Source of the DNA: Cymodocea nodosa
Lineage: Eukaryota; Streptophyta; Magnoliopsida; Alismatales; Cymodoceaceae
Assembly: GCA_036874045.1 (NCBI GenBank)
Contig: CM072336.1
Location: 18,037,001-18,101,000, forward strand
Direction of reading: 5' to 3'
Length of the DNA stretch: 64,000 bases
Below are positions 34,220 through 45,687 of the stretch, piece by piece. A program made the translations under genes and the position numbers. The notes below the pieces were generated by a model. The model was not told where the DNA came from and made no database searches. It saw only the letters and a program-made list of their open reading frames with translations. Position 1 is the first letter of the stretch; every line of letters begins with the position of its first letter.

Positions 34220-36046
34220 TGTTAGGACCCTAGTATTTCGATAATGCAAAACCTATGTGAGGAAACATATTCTATTTCATAGTTAAGTCAGTGCATCATT
34301 AGATTAGAAGGCAGATAGAACAAATTCCATGTAGATGAACAGATGGAGAAATTTCTAGATAATACTGCTTTAAAGTTACAGTAAAATCGGACAGGTACAG
34401 GTTCAAGTATCCGAAGAATAAAACAGCAGCAAGACTATCGGACAGTTAGAGGGTTAACTATCCGAATTTTACAAAGCCTTCGGAGAGTTATTATATCAGA
34501 CAATTAAGTTGATTGAATGATCGGATAGTTAAGGAGTTAACTATCCGGAAGCTTAAAGGACTTTTCGGAGAGTTACAGGTATAACTATCTGAAAGTTAAG
34601 TCATTCAATAAACCACGTGTAGAAATACAAAACGGAAGCTTAAAGGACTTGTCGGAGAGTTAGATAACTATCCGAGTTTTCTTTTCAGAGAGTTAGATAA
34701 CTATTCGAGTTTTTCGGTAAGTTACAAACATAACTTTCTGAAACTTAAGTCATTTTATTACGCACGTGCAAAATGGAGAAGCTAGTAGTTGAAAGCTTAA
34801 AAGGGAAAATCAGAGAGTTAGAAAGATAACTATCCGAAATTTCAAGAGAGTTTCGGTGAGTTACAGTTTAATTATCCGAACTTAAGTCATTGAATTTCCC
34901 ACGTGCAAAATTCCAGACAAATACTCAAATGGGTGTTCGAAGAGTTAGAAAGATAATTATTCGAAATTTCAAAAGAGTTTCGGTGAGTTACAGTTTAACC
35001 ATCCGAAACTTAAGTCATTGAATTTCCCACGTGTAGAATTCCAAAGAGTGGCTCATATAAGTTTTCGAAGAGTTAGAAAAATAACTATCCGAAATCCTGA
35101 AGCATTTCGGTGAGTTACAGGGTTAACCTTCCGAAATTTAAGTCAGCCCTTTATGCACGTGCTAAATTAATGTAATCGGCAAGTATATAACTGTTCGGTA
35201 AGTTACAGTTATAAGTATCCGATTGAATGATAGCTCACATTTAAATATTCTGGAATCCTACCTAGTAGAAAAGGTTAAGTGATCTTTCGGTGAGTTACAG
35301 AAACTCTTCGGAGAGTTACATAGCTAACTATCCGAAAGAACAGAAAAATCGGTAAGATATCTTGAAACGATTTTCTGAACGGTCACTTACCGTATTGGGA
35401 CTTGAGGCTAATCAAGTACAGTAGAATACATCCGTTGGAAGAAAATATGATCGTTGTACATATCAGGTATATATACAAGATATAGACAACGAATTTAAAA
35501 CAGCTTTTTGCTCATATACATACAGAGATACAATATACATTGCAGATCAATTACTGATATAGAAGAAAGCTAAAATTCAATTCCACAAAGAATCGATTGA
35601 AAGTTGGATTTACAAGAAGATTCTTAAAGCTCTCCATGTGCTGAAAGTCTGATCCAAGAAGGATCATTTGGTTCGTAGTTTCAACCTGAAAGCTACATAT
35701 AGTGTTGGTTTGAGTTTCGACCTAAAAACTCTAGAGGTTGGTTTTCTGGAGTTTATACCTGAAAACTTCTGTGTGGTTGGTTCTTGCTTCGACCTGAAAG
35801 CAAGTGTATAAGTGTTGAGACACTTAGTGAAGCCCAAGTGATCCTTGGGGGTGGACTAGCCGAGTTAGTGAACTACTTGAAATTCTCTTGTGTTTCTTAC
35901 CTTTATTTCCACTGTACATGATATTTTTATCTGATTATTACTTGTGCAAACTGATTAATCAAATTAGTTAGTAAAGTGAAAAATAGGCATAAATTCACAC
36001 TATTCTTCATTCACCCCCCCTTTGGTGAAGCCATTCGTTCCTAACA
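34220..36046 (+). mobile_element. 3' LTR of element E
   Basis: TGTTAGGACCC...CGTTCCTAACA, directly after the polypurine tract and before the duplicated TTAAT. Carries the U3 module array at 34420-35300, with one more partial module than the 5' LTR. Confidence 0.92.
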
Positions 36047-36051
36047 TTAAT

Positions 36052-36830
36052 TTCACCTCAAGCATAGTATTTGAATCTATTTCATGCATTCCTCTTAGTA
36101 ATATTTTTTTATTTGCAATAGCTTCAGCCGAATTTTCCCACTATGTAGTTCTTTTTGCAAAGTTTTCTAAATATGCCCATGCTTCTTCACTACATAACTT
36201 TAAAAATCCATTTTGACAAGTAGATTCTAATAAAGATTTTGTTGAAACATTTATGCCTTCATAAATTATACTCATTAATTGTGGTTTACTCATTGCATGA
36301 TGTGGACATTGAGTCAATAAATCTTTCAAAATATTTCCAAAATAATTCACCCTGTTTTTGGCTACACATTAATATTTCTTTTTTCTTTTTAATCGTTTGA
36401 TGTGTTGGATAATATTTTTCCAAAAAAACAGAGCAAAATTTAGTCCATGTAGAAATTGAATCAGGCGACAAAGTATATAACCATCTCTTAGCTGTGTCTT
36501 TTAAAGAAAAAGGGATATATCTAAGTTTAATAACATCTATACTCATGTTCGGCATTTTCATCATTTGACAAACTTCATTAAATTCTCTAAGGAAATAATA
36601 GGCATCCTCTCTTTCTAATCCATGAAAATGTGGCAATTGACTAATATAATTAGATTTTAGTTCAAACCTATCTCCCTCAAAGTTTGGCAATCGAATACAT
36701 GAATGTTCATCAACTAATTCAGGATATAGAATCTCTCCTAATGGTTTTTCTACTAGAGCAGCCATCTCTACATTCTCTTTTAAAGAAAGGTTAGCTACAC
36801 CCCAAAGAATTTCGTTAAAGTTCAGTTTAG
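36052..36830 (-). pseudogene. Capsid gag of element A, N-terminal part
   Basis: 159 open codons (36286-36765) with MAALVEKPLGEILYPEL, LREFNEVCQMMKMP, FSLKDTAKRWLYTLSPDSIS and TWTKFCSVFLEKYYP. This is the retrotransposon gag (capsid) domain of the Athila clade. It lies downstream of integrase and of the env-position ORF, unlike the usual LTR-gag-pol order. Element E interrupts it at 36046/36052. Broken. Confidence 0.85.
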
Positions 36831-37869
36831 AAAATTTTTCAATACTCCTCTACAATGAAAATTCCTAGGTTGGTGTTCTTACTAATCGTTTAGTGCTTAG
36901 AGAATGAGTCCATGTGCTCATAAATAAATAGTAGAAGATTAATTACATACCAGTCTGAAGCTTTCCATTCAATAAATATTTGTTGTCGGATGAAGTTGAA
37001 TCAGCTGCTTCTCCTTCCAATTCCTCCAACGCATTCTCCTTTCTTTTAAAAGTGTTGGTAACTTGTAAATAACATTCTGTTTTATATATATACTGCACAT
37101 TCATAAAGTGAATAAATCTCGTTGCAAGAATGTGTCTTGCAACGTGCATCGTGGTTCCTGTTTTTATGGGTACGTGTACCACTACTCATTTCAAATTTTG
37201 GTAACCGCTAAACCGACGAAGTTTCATTCGTGGTTAAAAGAATAACTGTTCTGCTTAATCCACGAACTAACCTCGTTGAGTTATAGATAACTCAACAGAA
37301 TACAGTCGGTTACTATTGCTAACTCCACGAATTAACTTCGTTGAGTTACAGATAACTCAACGGAGTGATCTTATATTATATTACTGACCTCGTAGAGTTA
37401 CGTTTAACTCAACGGACTTACTTCGTTGAGTTAACACTTAGCAACTTCTAAGTTTTACTCTCGTAAGTTCCTCTTTGTTCTTTTTTTTCCTTTTTCATTC
37501 TGTTAACCGAAATAAAGTTAAATCTATGTCATTAATGCATTAGTCTGATTAAAATTCATTTAAATTTGAACATTATATAAAGATTTAACTTGCAGGTCAT
37601 TTTATGTTATGCAAAATTTACATTTTACCTTACAACATGCAGAAATTTTTAAGCAGTTATCTTGTCATTCAGCAAATTGTAAATTTGTTACATATTCATT
37701 CATAAAGTTCCACAAATTACATAATATTCAATAAATTCCATTCATTTCACATCCAAAACACATATGAAAATTGCATCTGAAAAAATTACATTCATTAATA
37801 TGAATCAATTACATTACAAGTACATCATACAATTTCATACAATTTTACACAAGTAGACAAACAATACAA
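36831..37869. repeat. Spacer of element A with palindromic TAACTCAACGA boxes
   Basis: Three or four inverted pairs (CGTTGAGTTA...TAACTCAACGGA) lie at 37265-37440, matching 2110-2285 of element B. A minus-strand open stretch at 36943-37182 precedes the capsid gag and has a counterpart in B; its role is unknown. The remaining sequence is AT-rich. Confidence 0.6.
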
Positions 37870-39990
37870 TTTAATCTCTATGCCTAAGTTCATGTACTTC
37901 CTTCTGGAGTTTTTCTAATTGAAGCTCTAATTGATTAATCATCTCTACTGCTCCTATAATTCCTCTAGAAGGTACAATTAGTTCTACAGCTACAAAATTT
38001 CTGTATTCTTTCACTAAAATTATTCTAAATCTGATCCTTTTTTATGTCCATTTCGTGAAATCAATACAGTCCATCAGTAGTGGAATCAAATCTCCATAAA
38101 ATAATTTCTTCTTTACTGCTTTTAGCTTGGATATAAAAACTACAGACCAATTTATTTGGATCTTATTTACAACTGCATATGTGGCCCATTTGACAAATTG
38201 ACTTAATTCTATGTCATGGCCCTATCGTTGATAGACATTCTTAATCAGAATGTTAGCTACCATGTGTGCTTTACCATTTAAATGCTTCAATCTATTTAAT
38301 AATGGCACACCAGGATTGATAGCTAAACAATCCTTAATTTGTTGTTCAGTCCATTCAACTATAGTTGTATCTTCCAAAGTTTTTATTCCTTCATTCTTTA
38401 AACCAAAAATGTTGAGGAGAAATTCTAGTGTTATCTGTACATCAGCTTCCTCTACATTTGAAATTAATCCTTTTTCTCCTTCTCTTAAATTTGCATAAAA
38501 ACAAGGCACTAAATTCTCATATACTGCATGCCCTCTTTCTTGAGAAATGAATTGCAATAAACCTTGGAATTCAAATAAATCTTTGATTTCTTGCATTCCA
38601 TCCCAATTTACTGGTCTACTGTAAATAATGTCGTAACCCCTTATTTCTTGGTATTTGGTATAAGCTTCCTGGCTACAAAAATGTATTTCATTCAAAATTG
38701 TTGTTTCAGTTGGGTCAGGAAGGTGACTTTGTTGTTCTAGAGGGGTTTGTTCTTGCTCTTCTATAGGCTGCATTTGAACATTCTCTACAGATTCCTGAAT
38801 TTTTGTTTCTGTTTGTGGTGGTGAGCCGGCATAACTCTCCACTTTGTCTTAAATTCTCTCCATAAATTGCTGAAGAGTTTCTTGTTCTTCAGTGGAATCT
38901 ATGAAATTATTTTTGTCCAAATGGCTTCTTTCAGCCTCTTCATTTTCTGCTCTTTCTTTTTTCTCCTAACTACCAATCTATTCTGTTACTGTTCTTTCTA
39001 ATTCTGTAATAGATTGGGATGGAGTCTCGGGCAATTCAGTTTCTGCCCTAATTTCTGTTTCTTCTTGTACAGGTTGTAGACTAATTTTAGCCTGATTTTC
39101 TTCTTTTCTTTGCTCCTGCTATTGTAGCTCTTCCTCAAAATCAAATAGTAGGTTAATAAAAATTTGCTCCACAGGCCTTGTAAAATTTGGTACTTTAGAT
39201 TTAATTTCCTCATATTCAGGCACTTTTTCTTTTCCTTTCTTTTTTCTGATTAGTTGTGCTTGTTCTTCCTCTTCATCTTCTGAAATTAAATCTACAAAAG
39301 TAGGCTCTACAGGCCTTTGAGCCACAAGTACTAGCTCTTCCTATTTTACTCTTTTTATAACTACTGGTCTCAAAGGACCAGACTCTTCTACAGCACTTGA
39401 TTTAGTCATTGCTTGATACTGTTCAACTTTTATTTTGTATTGGGCCCTTATCCTTTCTTCGACCCTTTTTTTCTTAATGGCATCATATAAAATATGTGCC
39501 TTAGCCGTAGCTATCTCTTGAATATCACCTTGGTCTCTTGCTGTCTTGACCAAGCTAGCAAATTCTTTCTTTTCTTCTTCAGTTCTCGACCAAGCAAATG
39601 CAACTCGTGGCAATGGCTCTATTGGTTGAACTAGAGGTCTTATTGCTGTTCCTCAGAAATAGGTCTTTCAGTAGTTGGTTCCTCTTGTTCTTCAGTTGCC
39701 TCTTCTTCATTTTCTTTCCTTTCTTGCTCCTAGATAGCTCATCTAGCTCGTCTACAGATTCGTCTTTTAAACCAGAGCCGAGACTTACGTTGGATTAATT
39801 CTAGGGCAACTTCATTGTTTGGCCAGATCTTTCTTTCTTTACTTATTGCAATTTCAGTTGCCACTCTAATTTGTGTCTCCATTATCTGTGGTATCTGTAT
39901 TTCTAACTCAACCAAAACTTTCCTCAAGTTAAAGAGTTCTAATTCTACCTTTTGTAGCTCTTTCTCTCTTGTTGTATTTCATTTTTTCTT
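37870..39990 (-). pseudogene. Env-position ORF of element A (putative plant transposon domain)
   Basis: Read on minus: basic/acidic N-terminal part with MPRVAFAWSRTEEEKKEF and KAHILYDAIKKKRVEERI (39341-39613), a Glu/Gln/Pro-rich linker, then 38222-38842 with YDIIYSRPVNWDGMQEI, LVPCFYANLREGEKG, FLLNIFGLKNEGI and LNGKAHMVANILIKNVYQR. The last part matches the putative plant transposon protein domain. No clear signal peptide or membrane helix, so envelope function is not supported. Broken, several interruptions. Confidence 0.65.
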
Positions 39991-39999
39991 TTTCTCTTA

Positions 40000-41100
40000 C
40001 AGTCTTCGAATAAGCTACATTTCTAAATTCTTCTAATTCAATTAATTGCATTTTTCTATTTTTAACAGCTTGATTTAAATTAGTGTTCAGAGTTTTTAAT
40101 GCCCAATAAGCTTTATGTTCTATTTCAATAGGTAAATGACAACTTTTCCATATACTAGCCTAAAATGTGACATACCTAAGCTCGTTTTATAAGCAGTTCT
40201 ATAAGCCCAAAGTGCATCTATCAATCTATTAGCCCAATATGTTCTAGTAGGATTTACTACTTTTTCTAAGATTAACTTAATTTGTTTGTTTGCACTTTCT
40301 ACTTGTCTAGTTGTTTGTGGATGATATGATGTTGCAATTTTGTGGTTTACTTCATATTTCTTCATTAAGGCTTCAAAACTTCTATTACAGAAATGAGTTC
40401 CTCTATCACTAATAATAGCTTTAGGTATTCCAAATCTGGCAAATATATTTGTTCTTATAAATTGTGTTACCACTTTGTTATCATTAGTTTTTGTAGGAAT
40501 AGCTTCTATCCATTTAGATACATAATCCACCCCCAACAATATGTAATTAAATTGATTAGACATAGGAAATGGACCCATAAAATCTATTCCCCACACATCA
40601 AAGATTTCAACCTCAACAATAGGATTAAGAGACATCATATTCCTCTTTGATATTCTTCCTATTTGTTGACATCTTAAACAACTTAAGCAATATTTATGAG
40701 CATCTTTGAATAGTGTTGGCTAATAAAATCCACATTGCAGAATTTTTGCAGTAGTTTTCCTTAAACCAAAATGCCCTCCACAAGCTTGGTCATGATAGAA
40801 AGACAATATGCTCGGATATTCAGTTTCTGGAACACACCTCCTTAAAACCAGATCAGGACATTTCTTAAATAAGTATGGGTCTTCCTAATAGTAATATTTT
40901 ACTCTTGAGAAAAACAATTTCTTATCCTGTCTATTCCAATCCTTAAGTGTTAGACCAGTAACTAAGTAATTAACTATGTCTGCATACCAAGGCATTGTGT
41001 TGATGGTCATTAATTGTTCATTAGGAAAATTATCCTTAATTTCAATATTTGATTTTTCTATTTGTAATCTTGATAAATGATCTGCTACTACATTCTCACA
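40000..41100 (-). pseudogene. Integrase of element A
   Basis: Cys-containing zinc-binding segment CLRCQQIGRISKRN near 40640-40690, then the rve core (40120-40638) with DVWGIDFMGPFP, KWIEAIPTKTND, ISDRGTHFCNRS and SYHPQT. The three acidic positions of the D,D-35-E core are recognisable. Broken. Confidence 0.85.
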
Positions 41101-42560
41101 ACCTTTTTTATCTTTAATTTATAGATCAAATTCTTGCAATAATAATATCCATCGGATCAATCTAGGTTTAGTTTCTTTTTTCTTGATTAGATGTTTTAGA
41201 GCTGAATGATCCGTGTATACTATTACTTTAGCTCCAATTAGATATGATCTAAACTTTTTTAAAGCAAACATAACAGCTAATAATTCTTTTTCAATAGTTG
41301 TGTAATTAACTTGAGCATCATTTAAGGTTTTGCTTGCATAATGAATCACTCTAGGAGATTTTTTTATCTTCTGTCCTAACACTGCTCCTATAGCAAAATC
41401 AAAAACACCGCACATTAATTCAAATGGATGGTTCCAATCAGGTGCTTGAATTATAGGAGTTGAAATTAAGTTAGTTTTAAGTCTGAAAAATGCTTCCTTG
41501 CAATTTTTATTAAAGTTAAATGGGTCATCTTTTAATAGATTAGTTAAAGGTCTAGCTATTTTGCTAAAGTCTTTAATAAATCTTCTATAAAAACTAGCAT
41601 GTCCTAGAAATGATCTAATATCTTTTACTGATTTAGGTTCTAGTAGATTAGAAATTACTTCTATTTTAGCTTTATCTACTTCCAACCCTTTCTTAGAAAC
41701 AATATACCCTAAGACTATTCCTTATTTAACCATGAAGTGACATTTTCCCAATTTAAAACTAGATTTTTTTCCATACAGCATTTTAATATTAAGTTTAAAT
41801 TTTTTAAACAAACTTCATATGAGTTGCCATATACAGTAAAATTATCCATAAATATTTCTAAAAAATCTTCAGTCATTCTAGTAAATATGCCCTACATACA
41901 CCTTTGAAAAGTAGCTAGCGCATTGCATAATCTGAATGGCATTCTCTTAAAAGCATAAGTTCCATTAGGACAAGTGAAAGTTATTTTCTCTTGATCCTCT
42001 AATGCTATTGGAATTTGATTATACCCTGAATACCCGTCTAGGAAACAAAAATATTCTTGCCCTACTAATCTTTCCAGCATTTGATCTATAAAAGGTAAGG
42101 GAAAATGATCTTTCTTAGTCACAGCATTCAACTTTCTATAGTCTATACATACTTCTAGCCTGATTAAATTCTAGTAGGTATCAAGTCTTGACTTTCATTC
42201 CTAATAACTGTTAATCTTGATTTCTTGGGAAGTACATGGATTTGACTAACCCACGAGCTATCAGAAATCGGATAAATTATGTCATTATCTAACTATTTAA
42301 CTATTTCCTTCTTGACTACTTCTTTAAGGTTTGGATTTAATCTCCTCTCAGGAATTCCAACAGGTTTAGCATTCTCTTCTAAATATATATGGTGACAGCA
42401 TAAAGTTGAACTTAACCATTTTATATCAGTCATAGTCCATCCTATTGCTTCTTTATAACTTTTTACTACATCTTTTAATTTAGCTATTTGATCCTCTTTT
42501 AAATCTGAAGCAATAATGATTGGACAGGTTCGTTTATCTTCTAGAAATATATAGGTTAAT
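41101..42560 (-). pseudogene. Reverse transcriptase and RNase H of element A
   Basis: RT part with DHFPLPFIDQMLERLVGQ, FLDGYSGYNQI and TYAFKRMPFRLCNA (41892-42131). Connection [16 protein letters not shown]. RNase H with [34 protein letters not shown] and [11 protein letters not shown] (41119-41685). Wording is that of Athila-clade pol and closely matches element B. Broken. Confidence 0.87.
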
Positions 42561-42589
42561 TCAGGAGGTAAATGTTTTAATTCTAAATG

Positions 42590-43160
42590 TTACCCATTAG
42601 AAGCTAGAGCTCCTAATTGAACATCATCATCTTTTAAATGAATTTCTTCCATATCTCCTTCTATATTTATGCTTTCACTTTCTTCTAAAATTTCAGAATT
42701 GATTTGCCTATTTAATTCTTCTTGAATCACATCATCTAACATATCTCCTTCATCTTCTAAAAAGTCTATAGTATGTAAGGACATTTCTAACTCTTCAAAC
42801 TTTTCTGGTTTGAAAATATTTAATTGAGTATCCTCATTACCATATGCTAACTTCATTACTCCAGTCTTACAATTTATAACAGTCCCTAATGTTGCTAAAA
42901 ATGACCTTCCCAAAATTAAAGATGTATCACTATTTTTATGCTTAATTTGTTGGGAATCCAAAATTACAATATCAATAGGATATATAAAGTTTTTGATTTT
43001 AATTAAGACATCCTCTATTTTTCCTCTAGGGTATCTTATACTTCTATCAGCTAATTGAATAACCGTACTAGTAGGAGTTAAGCCTTCTAATCCTAAGGAT
43101 GCAAATATATCACTTGGCATAACATTTATACCTACACCTAAGTCTATTAAAGTTCTTTCT
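42590..43160 (-). pseudogene. Protease of element A
   Basis: Aspartic-protease start LIDLGVGINVMPSDIFA, then TVIQLADRSIRYPRGKIEDV, IVILD and LILGRSFLAT, the standard order of Athila protease. An acidic C-terminal tail with LEDEGDMLDDVIQEEL follows. Confidence 0.83.
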
Positions 43161-44317
43161 AGAATGATATTTCCTATGGTGCATGATATAACAGAGATTC
43201 CAAGATCAAATAACTTTTTAGGAATTTGTGGCAGAAATAGGGAACTAGTTTGCTCAGCTAAAAAGAACTTTTCGCTCTCTTTTCTTAATACACCAATCCT
43301 TTAGAAATTTAGCACAAGGTGGCATTTTCTACAATAGATCTAACAAAGGAATGTTAACTTGTACTTTTTCAAAAATTTCTTTGATTTTTTCTTGTTTTAT
43401 AGGTATTGTTTGTTGTAATCTTTCAGGATAGGGTGCTAAAGATTTTGATTTCAAAGACTCTTTTTCTTTCAGTTGATTTGTTTGATCATTTTTAACTTCA
43501 TTCGTAAATTCAGATCTTCAATGATTTCTAGATTTTCAGCTATTACATTTTCATTATCATTTTGATTTTTACTCTTATCCACCTTCATATCATTTTCATT
43601 TTGACTTCTTGGTGGTATATCATTTCCAAATCTTAATGTTACACATACATCTTTTAGATTTTCGTTACTTTCATGATGTTTTTGTATATCATTTTCGTAA
43701 TTATGATCTTCAATTGTTTTTAGTTTTAAAGTGCATTCTTTAATTTCTCTTACATTAGTATTTTATGTTTGTTGTATATTTTACAAATTATGCAGGTTTA
43801 TAACATTATAATTTTCATTGTCTTGTTGCATAACTTGTATTTTTATTATATATTCATCTAATGCTTTTAATTTTCTTTCCAGATCATCCAATTTCATTGC
43901 ATTCAATTTTTGATCAATTTTCATTATGGTTTTTTCAGTTTCGTAAATTATATCTTTTTTAGGTTCTGAATATGATTCCTTATAATTTAATTAGTTGACT
44001 TCTTGTTGTTGACACACAAAGTATTCCAATTTGTCCAGATTTTGCTCTATACTATGCTCCAGTCTGTCATATCTGTTCCAAACTTCAGTATCTCTCAACA
44101 TATTACACATTCTATATTGACCATCAGTTGGGTAAACTATAGGATTCTCATACTCGGCTCTATTATACTGAGGATAATTCATTTGTTGTTCATGGGATCT
44201 AATCATCTGCAAACATCTCAGTTTCAAACAGTCAGAAATGTCGTGTCCTTCAGAATTGCAGAATTCACATATGCTAATTACAGGTTTAAGAAATCTTTAA
44301 GCATAAGCATATGCCAT
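43161..44317 (-). pseudogene. Capsid-less nucleocapsid/pre-protease segment of element A
   Basis: First ATG after the primer-binding site at 44315-44317 (MAYAYA...), followed almost at once by the CCHC knuckle CEFCNSEGHDISDC (44228-44269). A segment rich in Glu, Asn and Tyr, a coiled-coil-like stretch, and VCVTLRFGND, the pre-protease TLRSG motif, come next. A capsid domain would be expected before the knuckle and is not here; it lies at 36052-36830 instead. Same layout in element B. Confidence 0.75.
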
Positions 44318-44371
44318 ATTCTCAATTACAGAAGAAAACACACAACTCTAGCTATTAAAATGAAACAGCTC

Positions 44372-45607
44372 TGTTATAGGATTGTCTATATCACAAGAGG
44401 GGGGGTGAATTGTGTCTTTAGTAATTAAACTAGCGGATAAAACAAAAGCACAAAACACTCATAAATGAAATTCTATTCTTTTATTTCAAGACAGAATTTA
44501 CAATATCTTTTCAGCTCAATTCCCTTCTTAACGGTTTTGATACAGTAATTTTTGATATACAATTCAAATAGGAAAACAAAGCTCTTTTTCAAAACTAATT
44601 TTGAATTGTATAAAACCTGATCTTTATGCACACAGCTCTTTTCTTTCTCTTTACTCAACTTCTGTATCTCTTCTTCTCTAGATGTCGAATTTCCAGACTT
44701 CTTGCGTTTGCAGCTCCTTTTCTAAAATTGCTTGGAATTTTGAACTTCTTCTGATGTTGGAGAACTTTTCAGAATATGAATATTCAAACTTAACTTTTCA
44801 GTTAGGGATCTAGATTGAATATTCAAACTTGGTTTTTTTTTTTGAGATTAGGATCCTCTATTGTAATGTAGCTCATACTCTCTATTAGTAGTTGAACTCT
44901 GTTGTCTTTCACATTCAGCATGTTCATCCACTTGATCCACAATCCATAATCCATAATCTATGTACTAATTTTCTCTTTAATCCAAATTACTTTCTATTTA
45001 AATTTCCACTTTCTTCACTAACATTTTGAGTTTCCACGATCTCCACTCGTAGATTCACCGAAACTTCTAAGTTTATCTTCCTGGTGTCTTGTAGAATATC
45101 TTCTAAGTCTTCGATTTAATCGAACATTTATCATTTAACTCCTATCAAAACTCGAACACTTATCCTTTAACTCTTCGAGTTTTTGCACCTGCAAAACACG
45201 TGACTAAACAAGGAAACTTATCTGTTCGTTAGTCCTTTTATAAAACTTGAACAGTTATCTATCCATGCGTATAAAAACTCGAACAGTTATCTAACTATTC
45301 GATTTTTCATTACCGAACGCACATGGAAAACACGTGACAACTTAAAACATTAAAAACACACGTGTAGATAACTTAACTATACGAGTTTTTAACATAAAGT
45401 TTTCGACAAAAATGAAACGTTAACTATCCAAAAGTTTAACTATTGCAAATCTAGCTTTTCGGAAATCTTTAATTTATCCGACATAAAAATGAAACTTTCC
45501 GATAATCTGTTAACTATTATACTTAGAGAAATATACTTAGAGAATATTATGTAGACTTATTTAAATACGTTAATAAAGCATACATCATCAAAATTAAATA
45601 CCTAACA
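44372..45607 (-). mobile_element. Solo LTR of the D family (SIRE-type copia)
   Basis: 1,236 bp, plus-strand borders TGTTATAGGATTG...ATACCTAACA, with an exact target duplication AGCTC (44367-44371 and 45608-45612). Homologous to the 5' LTR of element D (48263-49487). On minus it ends with the CACCCCCCCTCTTGTGATAT-type text common to SIRE LTRs. It is inserted between the primer-binding site and the first ATG of element A. Contains three CACGTG boxes (about 45189, 45333 and 45359). Confidence 0.9.
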
Positions 45608-45661
45608 AGCTCTAACAGTTGCTTATATTAATTCAATTTTATTCTAGTCAATTCAATTCAA

Positions 45662-45681
45662 TTCCCCGGCAACGAAGCCAT
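45662..45681 (-). other. Primer-binding site of element A (tRNA-Asp)
   Basis: On minus ATGGCTTCGTTGCCGGGGAA, matching TGGCGCCGTTGCCGGGGA (complement of the plant tRNA-Asp 3' end) at all but two positions over 18 bases. It sits 6 bp inside the 5' LTR. tRNA-Asp priming is usual for Athila-like elements. Confidence 0.88.
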
Positions 45682-45687
45682 AAAACT

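Larger units (their letters stand above)
29612..36046 (+). mobile_element. SIRE/Maximus-like copia element E, gag-only (non-autonomous)
   Basis: 5' LTR 29612-31352 (1,741 bp), primer-binding site 31355-31366, gag 31405-32937, noncoding tail with repeated purine tracts, terminal polypurine tract 34206-34219, 3' LTR 34220-36046 (1,827 bp). Exact target duplication TTAAT (29607-29611 and 36047-36051). The internal region is only about 2.9 kb and has no protease, integrase, RT or RNase H. The LTRs differ at roughly 5% of sites by eye, nearly all transitions, so it is of an age similar to its host element A. Looks structurally whole for a gag-only element; the gag has about two interruptions. Confidence 0.92.

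Noticed and set aside
37870-39990. True envelope gene in element A
   Set aside because: No visible signal peptide or membrane helix; the best match is a plant transposon-associated domain, so only the position is env-like.
44003-44428. 141-codon plus-strand frame
   Set aside because: Antisense shadow of the nucleocapsid segment of element A, crossing into the solo LTR.
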